From Diphasiastrum complanatum (lineage: Eukaryota > Streptophyta > Lycopodiopsida > Lycopodiales > Lycopodiaceae): 64,000 nt of DNA. Each line of letters opens with the position of its first letter. Positions within the stretch are counted from its first letter, which is position 1. The notes beneath the pieces were generated by a model, which was not told where the DNA came from, searched no databases, and saw only the letters and a list, made by a program, of their open reading frames with translations. Positions 27,401-39,400 of this stretch are shown here, one piece after another. Where the stretch lies: contig CM055096.1 in the NCBI GenBank assembly GCA_029204225.1, forward strand, positions 67,554,370 to 67,618,369, in the 5' to 3' direction. The position numbers and the translations under genes are program-made.

Positions 27401-30400
27401 ATACAACGTATTGACCGGGGTTGGCTACCAAACCACCCCTGGGAGGTTGACGTACCTCAGATTTGGTGTACCTGCCACAATGGTCAAATGGACTTATGGC
27501 TTGGTTTATATCGTATCGATATAATTTGCTTTATTTCACAACGGCACATGGGCACTGTGGGGGAGCAGACCATGGGGCCAATGGGAGAGCAGCACATGGG
27601 AGAGCAACAGATGGGGGCGGGTACAACATCACATGGAGGAATAATCAGCTGCTGCACATGGGAAAATTGGCTTGTGGGAATAAATAGGCAATGTGACTGC
27701 CATTGTGAGATTGTGAGAGAGCCAGCGAGAGCCAGTGAGAGGTTGTGAGAGCCTGTGCGAGCCTGTTTGAGAACCAGGGTGCTGTGAGAGACCGTCGATC
27801 GAGATGGCATAGCGCATACCACCGAAGCTGGAGGGTGAAGCGAGGAGGAATCTCGAGGAAGATGTCCGAAGGCACATTGAAAGGCATCGGAAGCTAGAGG
27901 CAGACTTTGCAGAGATGCAACGATAGGCTCAACTGAGACACCCGAAGCCGGACCCCCCCCGCCCCCGTTGTCGAGGGGGATGAGGGGCAGCGGATTGGAA
28001 TTAACTTCACTGCACGGCAGCTGGCCATTGTTAGGGAAAGGGTGCGAATTCGTCGGGCTAAACAGGAGGCAGAGCGAGAACAATGCACCTAGACCAAGCC
28101 GAGGAGTCAGTGGAGGATTCGTAGGAATGCTAAGACTAGATAAGGTCCAGCCGTATGTGGGCGGACTGTTTCGGCAATAAATGAGGCGACATATAGCTAG
28201 ATAGTAGTATAAAAAATAGACCCAGCCGTATGTGGCAGGATACGTAATGTTATTTTGATACATCTCTTGAATTAATATAAAGTGTTTTGTTTTGTGCAAC
28301 ACGCGCCTGGTTTTGTGAAACACAATCTTTGTATTTTTTAAATGCAATGTAATGTATGTGTTTATGAAATGTTATGTTTTGTCTCAATTATGCTGGGCAT
28401 GGGCATGTTACTCTTTTTCTTTGGCTGGCTTCCATGACTAAGTTAAAAATAAGACTGAAATACAATAGTAGCTGGTCTGGCAGCTTCGGAACATGAAATT
28501 GTTCTTTTCTTCTTCATCCCTTGCTACAATTTTGTCCTATACTTAAATTGAAGCTATTTCGTCAAAAAGAATAGCCACTTGGCACAATATGTAATGCAAG
28601 TATGTGCTGAAATCAAAGGCTACAATTTCAGATTCATAAATAAAAATTGCATGGCACTTCATGTTTTTGATGATCGTTTGAAGTGCATGTGCTATCAGAA
28701 GAAAACACCAAGCATTCGAAGAGAAGGCTCGAAGGCCTTCAGCTCGAAGGTCTTGTCAAATAGTTCAAATCCTATTTGTTTAACATCCTAAACCCTAAAC
28801 CCTGTCGCAAAATGGCGTCTACTGGAAGGAATTTATTCAAATGTTTAATCGGTTCATAGCGTTGTAGACAAGATCAAGTGTATTCTGTATGGCCACTGCA
28901 TAGAATTAATGAACCGTGTATAGTTCACCACGGTTCTAAGAACCGCACGGTTCTAAGAACCGCACGGTTCTAAGAACCGTACAGTTCTCAGAAAATTTAA
29001 GGAGGAACCGTGGTGAACCGTACTAATTAATTAATTGATTAATTTATTATTATAATTTTTTGTTCCTACCCCCAAAAACAACATAAAAATATGCAAAAAA
29101 AAGGCCAACAAAAGTTCTTTTGTGAAATCTGTGTCCGTGTCTTCTGTGAAATCTGTGTCTGTGGATTTTTACAGACTATTTTACAGTTCGAATTATCATA
29201 AACAGCCCAAAAACTGTAAAATGAGGGCCAAAACTATTTTGGGGGAAAATTGGCAAAAAGAAAATTAATTAACTAATTGCAGGAACCATACCACGGTTTA
29301 ATGAACCGTGGTACGGTTCCTTCCACGGTTCCCAGGACCCACGGTTCTGGGAACCGTGGGTTCTATGGGCTACTGAAATTAATTGAAAATACGATTCACA
29401 CACGTACATACAATTTGAGATAAAATTGAAGACAGAGCATCACATTTAGACATCGACACATACATAATGTGCAACAAATAAAATGTGTCCGTGTTGCCAC
29501 AGGGGAGCCACTGTGGATGTGGGCGCTGCAAGAGAAAACCTGGGCACAGATGGTAGCCTGCCATGGAAACCTGGTGCTGCAGAAGTGGATGGTGATGGAG
29601 GGGCTGCAGGTCTCACTGGCATCGGTGGCAATGGAGGTGCTGTGCGCGCATATAAACCCTCTGAGGAACGGGAGGAACTGGAGGCACCTCATGTAGTTGC
29701 TCTGGCTGAGACTCTGTGTAGGGCATGCTGGCAAGAGATGATGGGGGTGCCCTAACACTCGGCATGAGGTGGGCCTCTGAATCCATTGTGGCAATCAAGT
29801 CATCTAGCTCTGCATCCGAATAAAAACGCTCTGGGCCTCATCTGGTACACAATCCTTTGGCTCATCCCGTGCATCATCCCGTGCCTCATCCTGTGCACCA
29901 TGTAGACCCTGCATGGCATCCCAACTTGTACCATCGAATTCATCATGTGTCTCATCTGGTAAACTGTCGAAGTAATGCTCATGACTCTGTACTGCACGCA
30001 TCCAAGCAGCTGCGAGATTGGCATCTAAATCACTCTGCCCTCTATCAAGAGCCTCCTCCATCATATCGACATAAGTAAGTATGCCACTGGCCCCCCCTGT
30101 GTGCCCTGCCTGTCTCTTGGTATAACCTGTGCCATGTGCTCCACCTCCTCCACCTGATGCACTTGTGACCCCTGCCTGTCGCGTGTGCCCAACACCGATA
30201 TCATCTGCCTCATCCCACTCTGATCTGGCGAACACAACCCGTAGGGCCATCCTCGTCCTGCTCATCCTCATCTGCAGGCATGGGATGGACGCTGTCCGTA
30301 GGCAAGTCAACCTAGCGCTCCAAATCATATATCTTTGTCTGCAAGGTTAAAATTGAGCATATTAGGGAAACAACATGATTAGGAATTGAAATCAACATAT

Positions 30401-33400
30401 TAGTGAGACGTCAACCAACATGCTATAGGAGAATAGTCTATCACTTGCAATGCGCTCGTAATGGTCGGTAGTCTCCTGGCGAGACGTGCGTTGGTGCTAT
30501 AGAACACCAACCGCTCTAGCTGACTCACTGACAGCCTGTTTCTTCTCCTCGTGTGAATGAGGGCCCATGTGCTCCAATTACGCTCGCAGACGGAGGCAAC
30601 GCAATCCTGTGGTACATGAATTGAAATAGTTTAGCACATGTGCACGAATGGAATGTCAAGCAAACGCACTGAGGGAGGATGAGATGAGATGCATACCTGT
30701 GAAAGGACACGTAGTGCAAGACACTGTATGGAGGGATAGGTGCTACCAAACATGGTCCACCAGGTAATGGGGAGCTGCCTCCTCCCTGGATCCTGCGCAG
30801 CCTCGTGACCAAACGTGCCCATGCCGAAATGAAATGCAGCTAGCTCCTCCATGAGTCTGATAGGATCCAAACCAATGTGTGGACCCACCTTGTAGATGTA
30901 CTCAAGCCAATTCGCCTCGATCTCCTTGTCTGCGATCTGTGTCGGAGAGAGGAAGAGGGGATGCAGCATGTGTGCAACGCTATGGATACTCCTATGAAAG
31001 TAGTTCCACCGCCTCTCCCATACCCTTGAGCTCGGTCATCCTGCACAAGATAATGGGGGTTGAAGAAAGTACAACGAGTTCGAAGCAAAATACGGAAAAA
31101 TGTAACATCAACAGAAAAAACAAACTAGTAATCATTGAAAAAGATAAAGAGCAATTACAATACTATACTGCTTACCTCTCTGGCTGCAAGATGGGCAGCT
31201 GCAGGAACTGTCCAATCCGGTCCATGAGCTCATACACCCGTCCAAGTGTGGACCCCTTGCTGTCAGACGAAGGAGTCCTGACAATGTCTGCGCATCCCTC
31301 CAGAACTGTCTCCCCTCACCGTGGAAGAAAAGTGCTCCCCATCCTCTGTGCGCTGAAACGTACTGGCACGCCAAAGATTGCTGGCAACCATCTGTAGAAG
31401 CTGTGCCCTGCACTTGATCAGACGGTCGATGACCAGCAGGTCGAAAGCAAAGCATGTAGGGGTTGGCTTGGCTTCTTGAGGTCCAAATGGCTGAACACCC
31501 GGAACATGGCAAGAATACGCCTCTCTGGTGACAAAAGTCACTAGGAAGAGGGCCTCACGGACGATGGCTCTAACCCAGGGAAGTGCACCTATGTCCCCCA
31601 TGAGAAGGTCTATGCCGTGCACTGCATAGGGGGTATGGACAATGTGAGGGAACTCAGGCTCTAGGAGGACACCCATCTGAACACAGTTGGTGGCATTGTC
31701 CGTCACCACCGTAACGACATGCTGGGGTGGGGGCCTATGGACAGGATGGAACATTAAACATGAACTCTGCAGATATGACTCGCCCCCCCTGCTGCAATCC
31801 ACGGCCCTCAAAAACTGTGTGCCCATGCAGCTGGAGACCAAGATGTTGAGGATCGGCCTCCTCCTGACATCGGTCCAGCCATCGAACGTAATGCTACAAC
31901 CGTATGTGGCCCAGTGGCGGCATAGAGGCTCCATCTCTCTAGACAAGGACTCGACCCTATCTCTAAGCATGTGTGTGCGGACACCCTCTGAACTAGGGAC
32001 TCTCCAGCTAAGGCTGTCAGACTGTGCAAGGCGGAAGGCCCTTCTGAAAGGCTCAGAGTCGGTGATGGCAAATGGAAGGTTCAGCCCATAAATCAAACTG
32101 GCCACGGCCTGTGTGGCCTCTCTGTCCATGTGCGGCTGATGGGTGCCGTGAATGGTCTGCTGCCTAAGAACTCTCCCTGCTGGGCGACGGGTAGTGGACC
32201 TCCAGCACGGTGCACCAAATGAAACAAGAATGGATGATGACACGATAGGCTAGGCACTAGTGGATGCATCGACTGTAGACGTGGAATGGGGAGAAAGGGA
32301 TGCAGCGGCAGGGATGGGTGCATGTGCATAAATGGGATGCACTGGAGGGGCAACATTTGGAATGGGATACGGAAACTGCTGGCTAGGGACGTCATCCGGA
32401 TGGGAAGGGAAGGAGGAAGGGATCTCCTCAGCATCCTCGAAGGCCTCGTCACCCTCATCCTGGGCCTGCTCGGGTGGCGGAGAGTCCATGAGGAAATCGT
32501 ACACTAGGGCCGTGTGAGCAATAGGAGATGGCGGTGAAACTATAGTGGCAACTGGCAGATGCGAGGGGACGGGTTCCACCGGAATGGGTGCAAATGGGGG
32601 TGCGTGTGGCGAAAAGGTCTGAGGGGGATGAGACAGTGGGATGGGATGAGGATGCACTCCCTCTCCTCGTGCGTGCCAGCCAAGCAGGTAGCAACTCGGG
32701 GTCAGCCACATAAGGAGCGGTGCAAAATCGGAGAACACCCACCGATATGGTGTTCTCCCCCGCCACAAGATGTGGCTCGTAGGTGTGCAGTAGTCGCTTC
32801 CTGACGGGGATGGACATGCTGCCACAAGGGGAAACATTTATGGTGGCACCATTTTTGGCGCGTGCACCGAGCAGGTGGCCTTTAAGGTGAGTGAGGGTGG
32901 CAATGAACTTGACTAGGCAATATCAGCAACGCACGACCTTTGCACATGTCTTGTTGGACTTGTCGGCAACCCACCTGACAACGTCCACCTTGTCCCACAG
33001 ATTGGCAAGGTTGGATTGCACCATTGCTATGGAGGGAACTGGGGAAAAAAGTAGAGGAAGCTAAAGCTGGAAAGCTGGAAAAAAAACAGCAGGGTTTAGG
33101 GTCAAAGACGCTAAAAATGGGCGAAGGCAGCAGGAGGCAAAACAGACGTAAGGTAGGGCGGGGCAAAGCACGCATTTTGTGGGTGAAGGCAGGGCGCAAT
33201 GAGGGCGTGGACAGCAGCGATGGCAGGGCAGGAAATGTTGAGAGAGATGAAGTGAGGGGGGCAGGTTTTTTAGGTTTAAAAAAAAAATAAAAAAAATAAA
33301 AAATATATTACTATATTGTGGTACCACGGTACCAGTATGGTGCCACGGTATCGGGATCCACGATACCCAGTACCGCGGCATCTATGGTACTAATGTATGG

Positions 33401-36400
33401 CTTTTAGCCTTGTTCGCTAGTTTCTGTTAGACTCAAGGGTCTCAAGGAGCAAGCTGCAATTGATTTCTTGCAAAATATGGAGGACAAGGTACAGGTGGCC
33501 AAGGAAAGTATTGAAACTGTTCAAGATAGAACTTTAGGATAGTTGAACACCTTGAGAATTTTTGTATCTCAAAATCCTTAAAGATTGTAAGGTACTCCGC
33601 ACTCCGAAATGCCATAAGCTATCTCAATGATACATCGATCCTTACAAGGTCATAAAGAAAGTCAACTGGGTCGCTTATCAACTAGATCTTCCAGTTGGAG
33701 TTGGGCATCATCTTGTATTCCAAGCCATCCAAAAGAATGACTTAGTATAAGGTGAACTAGTTTGGAGGATTTGACTACCTTTGTACTAGGTGGTACTAGA
33801 GAGATTTCACAACACTAGTTGAGAGATCATACGGTTTGTAAATATCTTGTACATTGGGCACACTAATGGTCCACCAACATTTCAAAATGTCATGAGCAAT
33901 GGTGTATGTGAGTTTGTGTACTTTGATGATATGCTATCCCACAATTGCTTCACACATTTCACATTTGACGTCTTTCTTTCAACTCGTGGTCCAACATCAA
34001 GTGCTTTTCAAACATTCTGAGAACTTATTCATTGTTTCTCAGATTGAGCTTCTTGGGTTTTTAGTTTGTGAAAGTACTGCTACATTGGATCCTTCTAAAG
34101 TTCATTACATCAATGTTTGGCTCACACTAACTGATGCATGCAGATCCTTTTAGGCCTTGCTACCATTAACACAAGTATGTTCCTCATTCTGTTACCATAA
34201 TACACCCTTTGCATGATTTACTTCACAAAAGAATTACTCATGGCAGAATCCTTACTAACAAGAAGCCTTTAAGCATTTACGTGTGAGATCTCTAGTTCTT
34301 GTAATACTAGATGTTGATCTAAAATTTGTTGTTGACACTGATGCAGTCTTGTGGGTGTCAATGCTTATTCTTTGCCAAGGCCTTCAATGTGATTGTTTAT
34401 GAATCTCGTTTTTATGTTAAAAAAACCCTGCTTCAGACTTCTTCTTAGTAGCTTGGCCTGTAGTAGGTCTCTGGTTTACTGCTTTAGGCATTACACCTAA
34501 ATGGTTTCCAACAAATCCGTAGTCTTATGAAAAACATTACCCATGAGAAAGAGCTTCTTGCTACTATTCATGACCCCAAGTGGCAACATTATTTGAAACC
34601 CCCACAGTTTTTAATTTTATAGTAATCATCAGTCTCTTAGTTACATTTCAACCCAGAGACCCTCAGTGATGCCAGCCTCTATCTACAGTCACCTTCTGGC
34701 TGCTTACCCCACAATGCTTTGATTTTTGTGGCATTTATCTCATGGCTAGACTTCCATTCGCTATTTGACATTGAGTCGACTCCTTACTAACCAATGTCTT
34801 TATCAATATAGGGCTGCGTGTGACCAATGTTCTCAACCTGTGTTCTGAACTTTTGTTCGATGCTCGCTACTCCTGTTGGATGCCATTATAGTTTTGAAAA
34901 ATCCTATGGCAGTCTTTATTCTTATTTCGGTCTCGCATGAAGAGTAAATTAGCCCAACTTGTTCACAATCATATTATTTGTGGCCACATCAGGTACTCCT
35001 GTGCACTTGGCCCTTCAGCATTGGCTGAAGCGAACATTTGGATACCCTGCCTCCCTAGTTATCTTTTGGCTTTTAGATGTTTCTAACTAGCATACATAGC
35101 TAAATAGGAGCTTAAGATTTTCATTAGTTAGTTAATTGATTTGGAGACTAGAGATCTTTAAAGGAGATCTGCATCAGCTTATGATTTTCATTGTTCTCAG
35201 TCGGAGAATGCTATATGAATGTTTTTTGTTATTTATATTTCATTTGATGCCAATAGATGTGATTGAGTTTGTGGACAACCACTATTCTAGAGGCCATTAT
35301 TCATCACTGCGACGATGAACTCAGTTACTATTCTTAAAGCTTTTATTAAAATGTAGAGAGATTTTCTATGGTTGAGTGTATTTTATTTCTCTACATAGTG
35401 ATTAATTTCAATGGATTATTGATCTCAACAAAGAGCTTGAAGTGCCCTTAGTGCTCTCACTTCTGAAAATTTGATAACATGAACAGATCAAAGGAAGCTA
35501 TTATGCTTTTGCGTGCTGGAGCAGAAGCTAGTAAAGCAGCATTTCATCGATGTATACTTTTGGCAGGTGGTGACACGGGGGTTCAAGCAGCCAGCCGGAT
35601 TGGAATGCCCTGCATAGTGGTTAGAAGCAGGTAAATTGTATACGTTTCTCTCACACAGTATTATATGTCTCACAAGGAGTTTGTGGGACTTCAAAATCTT
35701 CACAAGATATTATGCTTGAATTGGTATAAAAGATATAAGGACACATTCAAAGGGTATCTATATCCTCCATTTTGGGTTCTACTTGCAGATCCCCTTCCTG
35801 CAAAGTCAGGTAGTAATATTTGCCTGTCTCCCAAGTCATGAAAATATAAAAACTTCAGAAGATGCCGTAAATTAAGATGCCAAAAGGTAATTTCATAACA
35901 AATAAGCGAGAAACAAGTGCCGCAAGAATGAAGATGTGGAGTGAAAATATGCCAAAAAAGAGGAAGTTGGAGATGCTTCAAGAGGTCATGACGAAAAGAT
36001 ACGAGATAACCCACTTGCCCTTGTACAACATGCATTATAATCATGAACAATTAGGCACCTTAGCAAAGGAGATGATAGCACTTGGGGATCAGCATACTTT
36101 TGCTCTGAAGTAGAGGCAACAACAAAACCTGCCGGAGATAGATATAAAAGCTTTGTAAACCTATAATTGCATGCTCAAACTTTACCAATTTTATTCAAAT
36201 AATTAAGTGCATCTTGTCATTGCATAAACCGTAGTACTCTAAGAATTATCTCGATGTACGTGTTCTCCTCCATGTTTGTGTTTTAGCATCCAGGTGAATA
36301 GCAACAAGCTGAGATTTCTATTTGATGCATGTTTTGATAGATCTCAAAAATGTTTCCAACTTTGGAGACCCATCTCATTACATTCGAGGAACCAGAAATA

Positions 36401-39400
36401 AAGAGTCAATATTACGATGTCTTTGAAACCATAGTCAGACCTGATTTAGTCGATCTGGTGTCAATAATGGTTGCAAGAGATAATCTTAGAGCTGGTTTGG
36501 TCAATCTGTTGTCAATAAAGGTTGTAAGTGCAAAAATGATTCTGCTTTCCATTTTCTTCTATCTTGTCATATAACGTGTCCTTGTAAGCTATGAACAAGA
36601 TGCTTGAGCTTGTGCTTGGGAAAACCGGCAGGGGTTGAGAATGGAAAAAAAGGCTCTCCAAAAACCATGTTCCCCAAAAAATGTGAAGGATGTTGGCTTC
36701 CAAAAAACCAACACTTTTCTTTTGTAGGAAATCTGATGCTCAACAAAGATAGCTAGAGGATTCTAAACCCCAAGATTTATAGTATGTAGGATTCATTGGT
36801 TTCAAATAAATAATCTACGAAGTCATAGAAAGCTCTAGTACTGTTTGCATTTTGACATATAGGGGGGCAGGGGGAAATTCTTGAAAATTCAAACATTTTA
36901 AAACTACATTTAGATTTATAGCTAAAATAAGTTGATTTCATCTTTTAATTTGTATATGGTTAAGTTTCAGGACAAATGCTATACATGTGGGAGCTTGAAG
37001 CGTAAATCCCTCTTCTTTGGGGCTTTACTTGGTTGACATCAACTCCAAGAGGACTTTTTTTCTTCGGCCTGGATTTTTATGGGCATAATGCCCTGCTTAG
37101 GCAGGCTGCTCGAGCCGTTATGAGTATAATTACATGCTTGAGGTTGCTCCAGCAAAAGCTTGAGGTGTTTCGAATAGAATATTCATGAGATAATTCTAGC
37201 ATCTAAGGGATTTGAGTCAATAATAGTACTCGCTTGTAGAATTTTGAAGATAACAGTTTTAAAAATCAACAACCTTCAAAAAATGTAGGATTGTAGAAAC
37301 AATCTCCAAGAAGGTTTTACAAACATTGGAGCGTTGAGCATGAATCAATCTTTTCCACTTTCTTAACCACAATGCAACGTAAGGCTGGCCTATTACCTTA
37401 ACTCTAAGCTCAGGGAAATGGTTATTCAAAGGTCATTAATCTGTATGAAAACTGTCCAAATTGCTGGAGATCTGACTATTTGAATATGCTAGTCAAGAAG
37501 TGTTTGTGAACAAGTAAAAAGCTATTGGAAGGTACTAGTCATGGACAAATGGAGGCCATGTATAGCCAAAAGTAGGTGCTCAATAGTTGCCCAGATCATT
37601 TGCCAAGGAAAAATCTTTGAGAACCACTAATTTGCTAGCAAAAAGGATTGTTGTCCACTATTGATTTTTAATGATCCATTTCCAAGCGAAATAAAATGTC
37701 TGAACATCTAGGGATAATGCAAAGCGGTTTGCTGCTTGAAATGTTCTGGCTATTGGTTATGCCTCGCTATTCCGAACAAGGCTAGAAATGTAATTGATAA
37801 CCTTGTGAGGAGTCAGTCACACATTTTATGACATGTGGATCTGTTGCATGGGTTTGGACGGCTATTGGCATGGTGAAGAGCATAAGTGGTAATGACTTGC
37901 ATGTATGGGAATACTGTATGCTGCATGGGCACATGCATAGGTAATGCAGGGGCTATTTCCTGTAGGAGAAACTAGATTGCATGCCGGGATTGTGCAAGAT
38001 TTACGGTTCTAGACTATGATTTAGTCAAAAATTGCTTGTTTTTGAGGGTTTTTAATTAGAAAACTGTAGCAAGAGCTATGATCTAGCAAAATCAGAGCAA
38101 TTGAAGGCTGATATAGGTCGTTTTGGGTTGCTAATGATCATAAGTGGTTGCATGAGAGTTTTATGTGTCAAAACATGGTGAACACCCAGAAAATTGTCAA
38201 AAAACCATGTTCTTTGATGGTTTTCCTATGTTTTGATGCATACAGTTGATGGAATGCTTAGAAACTTTGCATGCATGTTCCCCAACATCATTTAAAGCTG
38301 TCCTATTAGTATTAGTACGAAGAACAACTGTAGAGGTTGTGCAAGGCCATAAACAGCCTAAAAATTGATGATTTTCATGCCTTTCTGGGGATTTAATTCT
38401 CTGAAACCGTAATGGGATCACCTATGGTGCTTATCCATTCCTTTTGGTAGTTCTTTTGGCCTTCTGATCAAGTCATAGATCTCTAAATTTGGTGGCTAGA
38501 GGCGTGTGCTCCGATTCGAAATTGGTGATAGTGCACCCTCTTGAAAATTGTTTTCGCTCGTTCTCAGCCCATACTGAGCTTCAGGACTTGTATGAACTCT
38601 TCACGGACCTCTAAGGGAATGTTATATGCTATGATTTCTCTCTTAGGGCATGCGAAGCCTAGCGTGCGTTTGCAAAAAATCTCCTCTAAAAAAGTGTGCC
38701 CTCCTAACCTGATTTTCAGTCGCTTAGAGATCACATGTGTGAAGCTGAGGTGGCAGGGTGACATGGCAGTCATCTCAAAACATGCCCTCCCTCAGTATTG
38801 TGCTTTACAGCGACCAATTTGGTGCAATATAGCTCAAGCTGTGGCTGTATGAAGTTTTGCTATTTTGTGAGTAAAATTTGCCAAAAACGCAAATTGTTCT
38901 AATGCATGCCTACCTTTTCCCCTACTTTAGTGTACCGTGTTTGTGGAAATTGATTGCATGGCGATTTTGTGAATGATTCTGACATGCATGGTCAGTCTAC
39001 ATTTGTTTTGAGTGGTTATACACATATACTCTGACGATTCTGTCATAGACCATGAAAGTGGCTAGTGGATTCTAGGTGATTGGGTCCTCACAAGGTTATC
39101 AATTACATTTCTAGCCTTGTTCATAATAGCGAGGCTTAACCAATAATCTTGAGTACTGGAGTATCGTGTATCCAAGTCTAGGATTATGTCGAATCCTATA
39201 TACTGGACATGGACGTAACGATGCGTATCTAGAAGAACCTCATATGGACAGGCAATATAAGTAGGTGCTACTAAGGTAGCAATATAAAACCCAATTATTG
39301 AAAATAAATGTAGGATTAGGTAATCCATCCGAACTATTTGCTAATGCAATGCCAATGGAATCATCCTGAACATTAGTGTGAACAGTATCAAGAAAATTGT

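Larger units (their letters stand above)
25943..27538. repeat. Four-unit ~420-bp tandem array with 5S-like motif; TRIM-like
   Basis: Units start at 25943, 26363, 26782 and 27204 (420, 419, 422 bp, then a shorter last copy). Each can be read as a ~350-bp TG...CA block (TGACATTTAAGG to TTTATCTCA) plus a ~70-bp spacer that begins TTGGTCG and ends ACTGGAGAA. The array starts and ends exactly with such a block, which suggests LTR-spacer-LTR-spacer-LTR-spacer-LTR of a miniature retrotransposon. On the minus strand every unit contains a 5S rRNA-like core. The last unit lacks ~19 bp (GCCATCCGTTGGG region). Confidence 0.8.
25627..33387 (-). mobile_element. hAT-type DNA transposon, 7.76 kb, defective
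   Basis: Termini are imperfect inverted repeats: left ATAGTGCCTGGCGGTACC; right, read inward, CCATAGATGCCGCGGTAC. Both ends continue into palindromic clusters of GGTACC-like words and then AT-rich DNA. An 8-bp duplication flanks it. Inside, on the minus strand, is a broken transposase with BED finger, DUF659-like core and hAT dimerisation domain. The element also holds a 5S-like tandem array (25943-27538), a palindrome-rich insert (28920-29366) and coding-like DNA at 27800-28180. It lies inside a gypsy integrase within the HAD gene intron. Confidence 0.78.

Noticed and set aside
27484-28347. 287-codon open frame on the minus strand
   Set aside because: It crosses the last array unit and the minisatellite, has Pro/Ser/Leu-rich unnatural composition, and matches no family.
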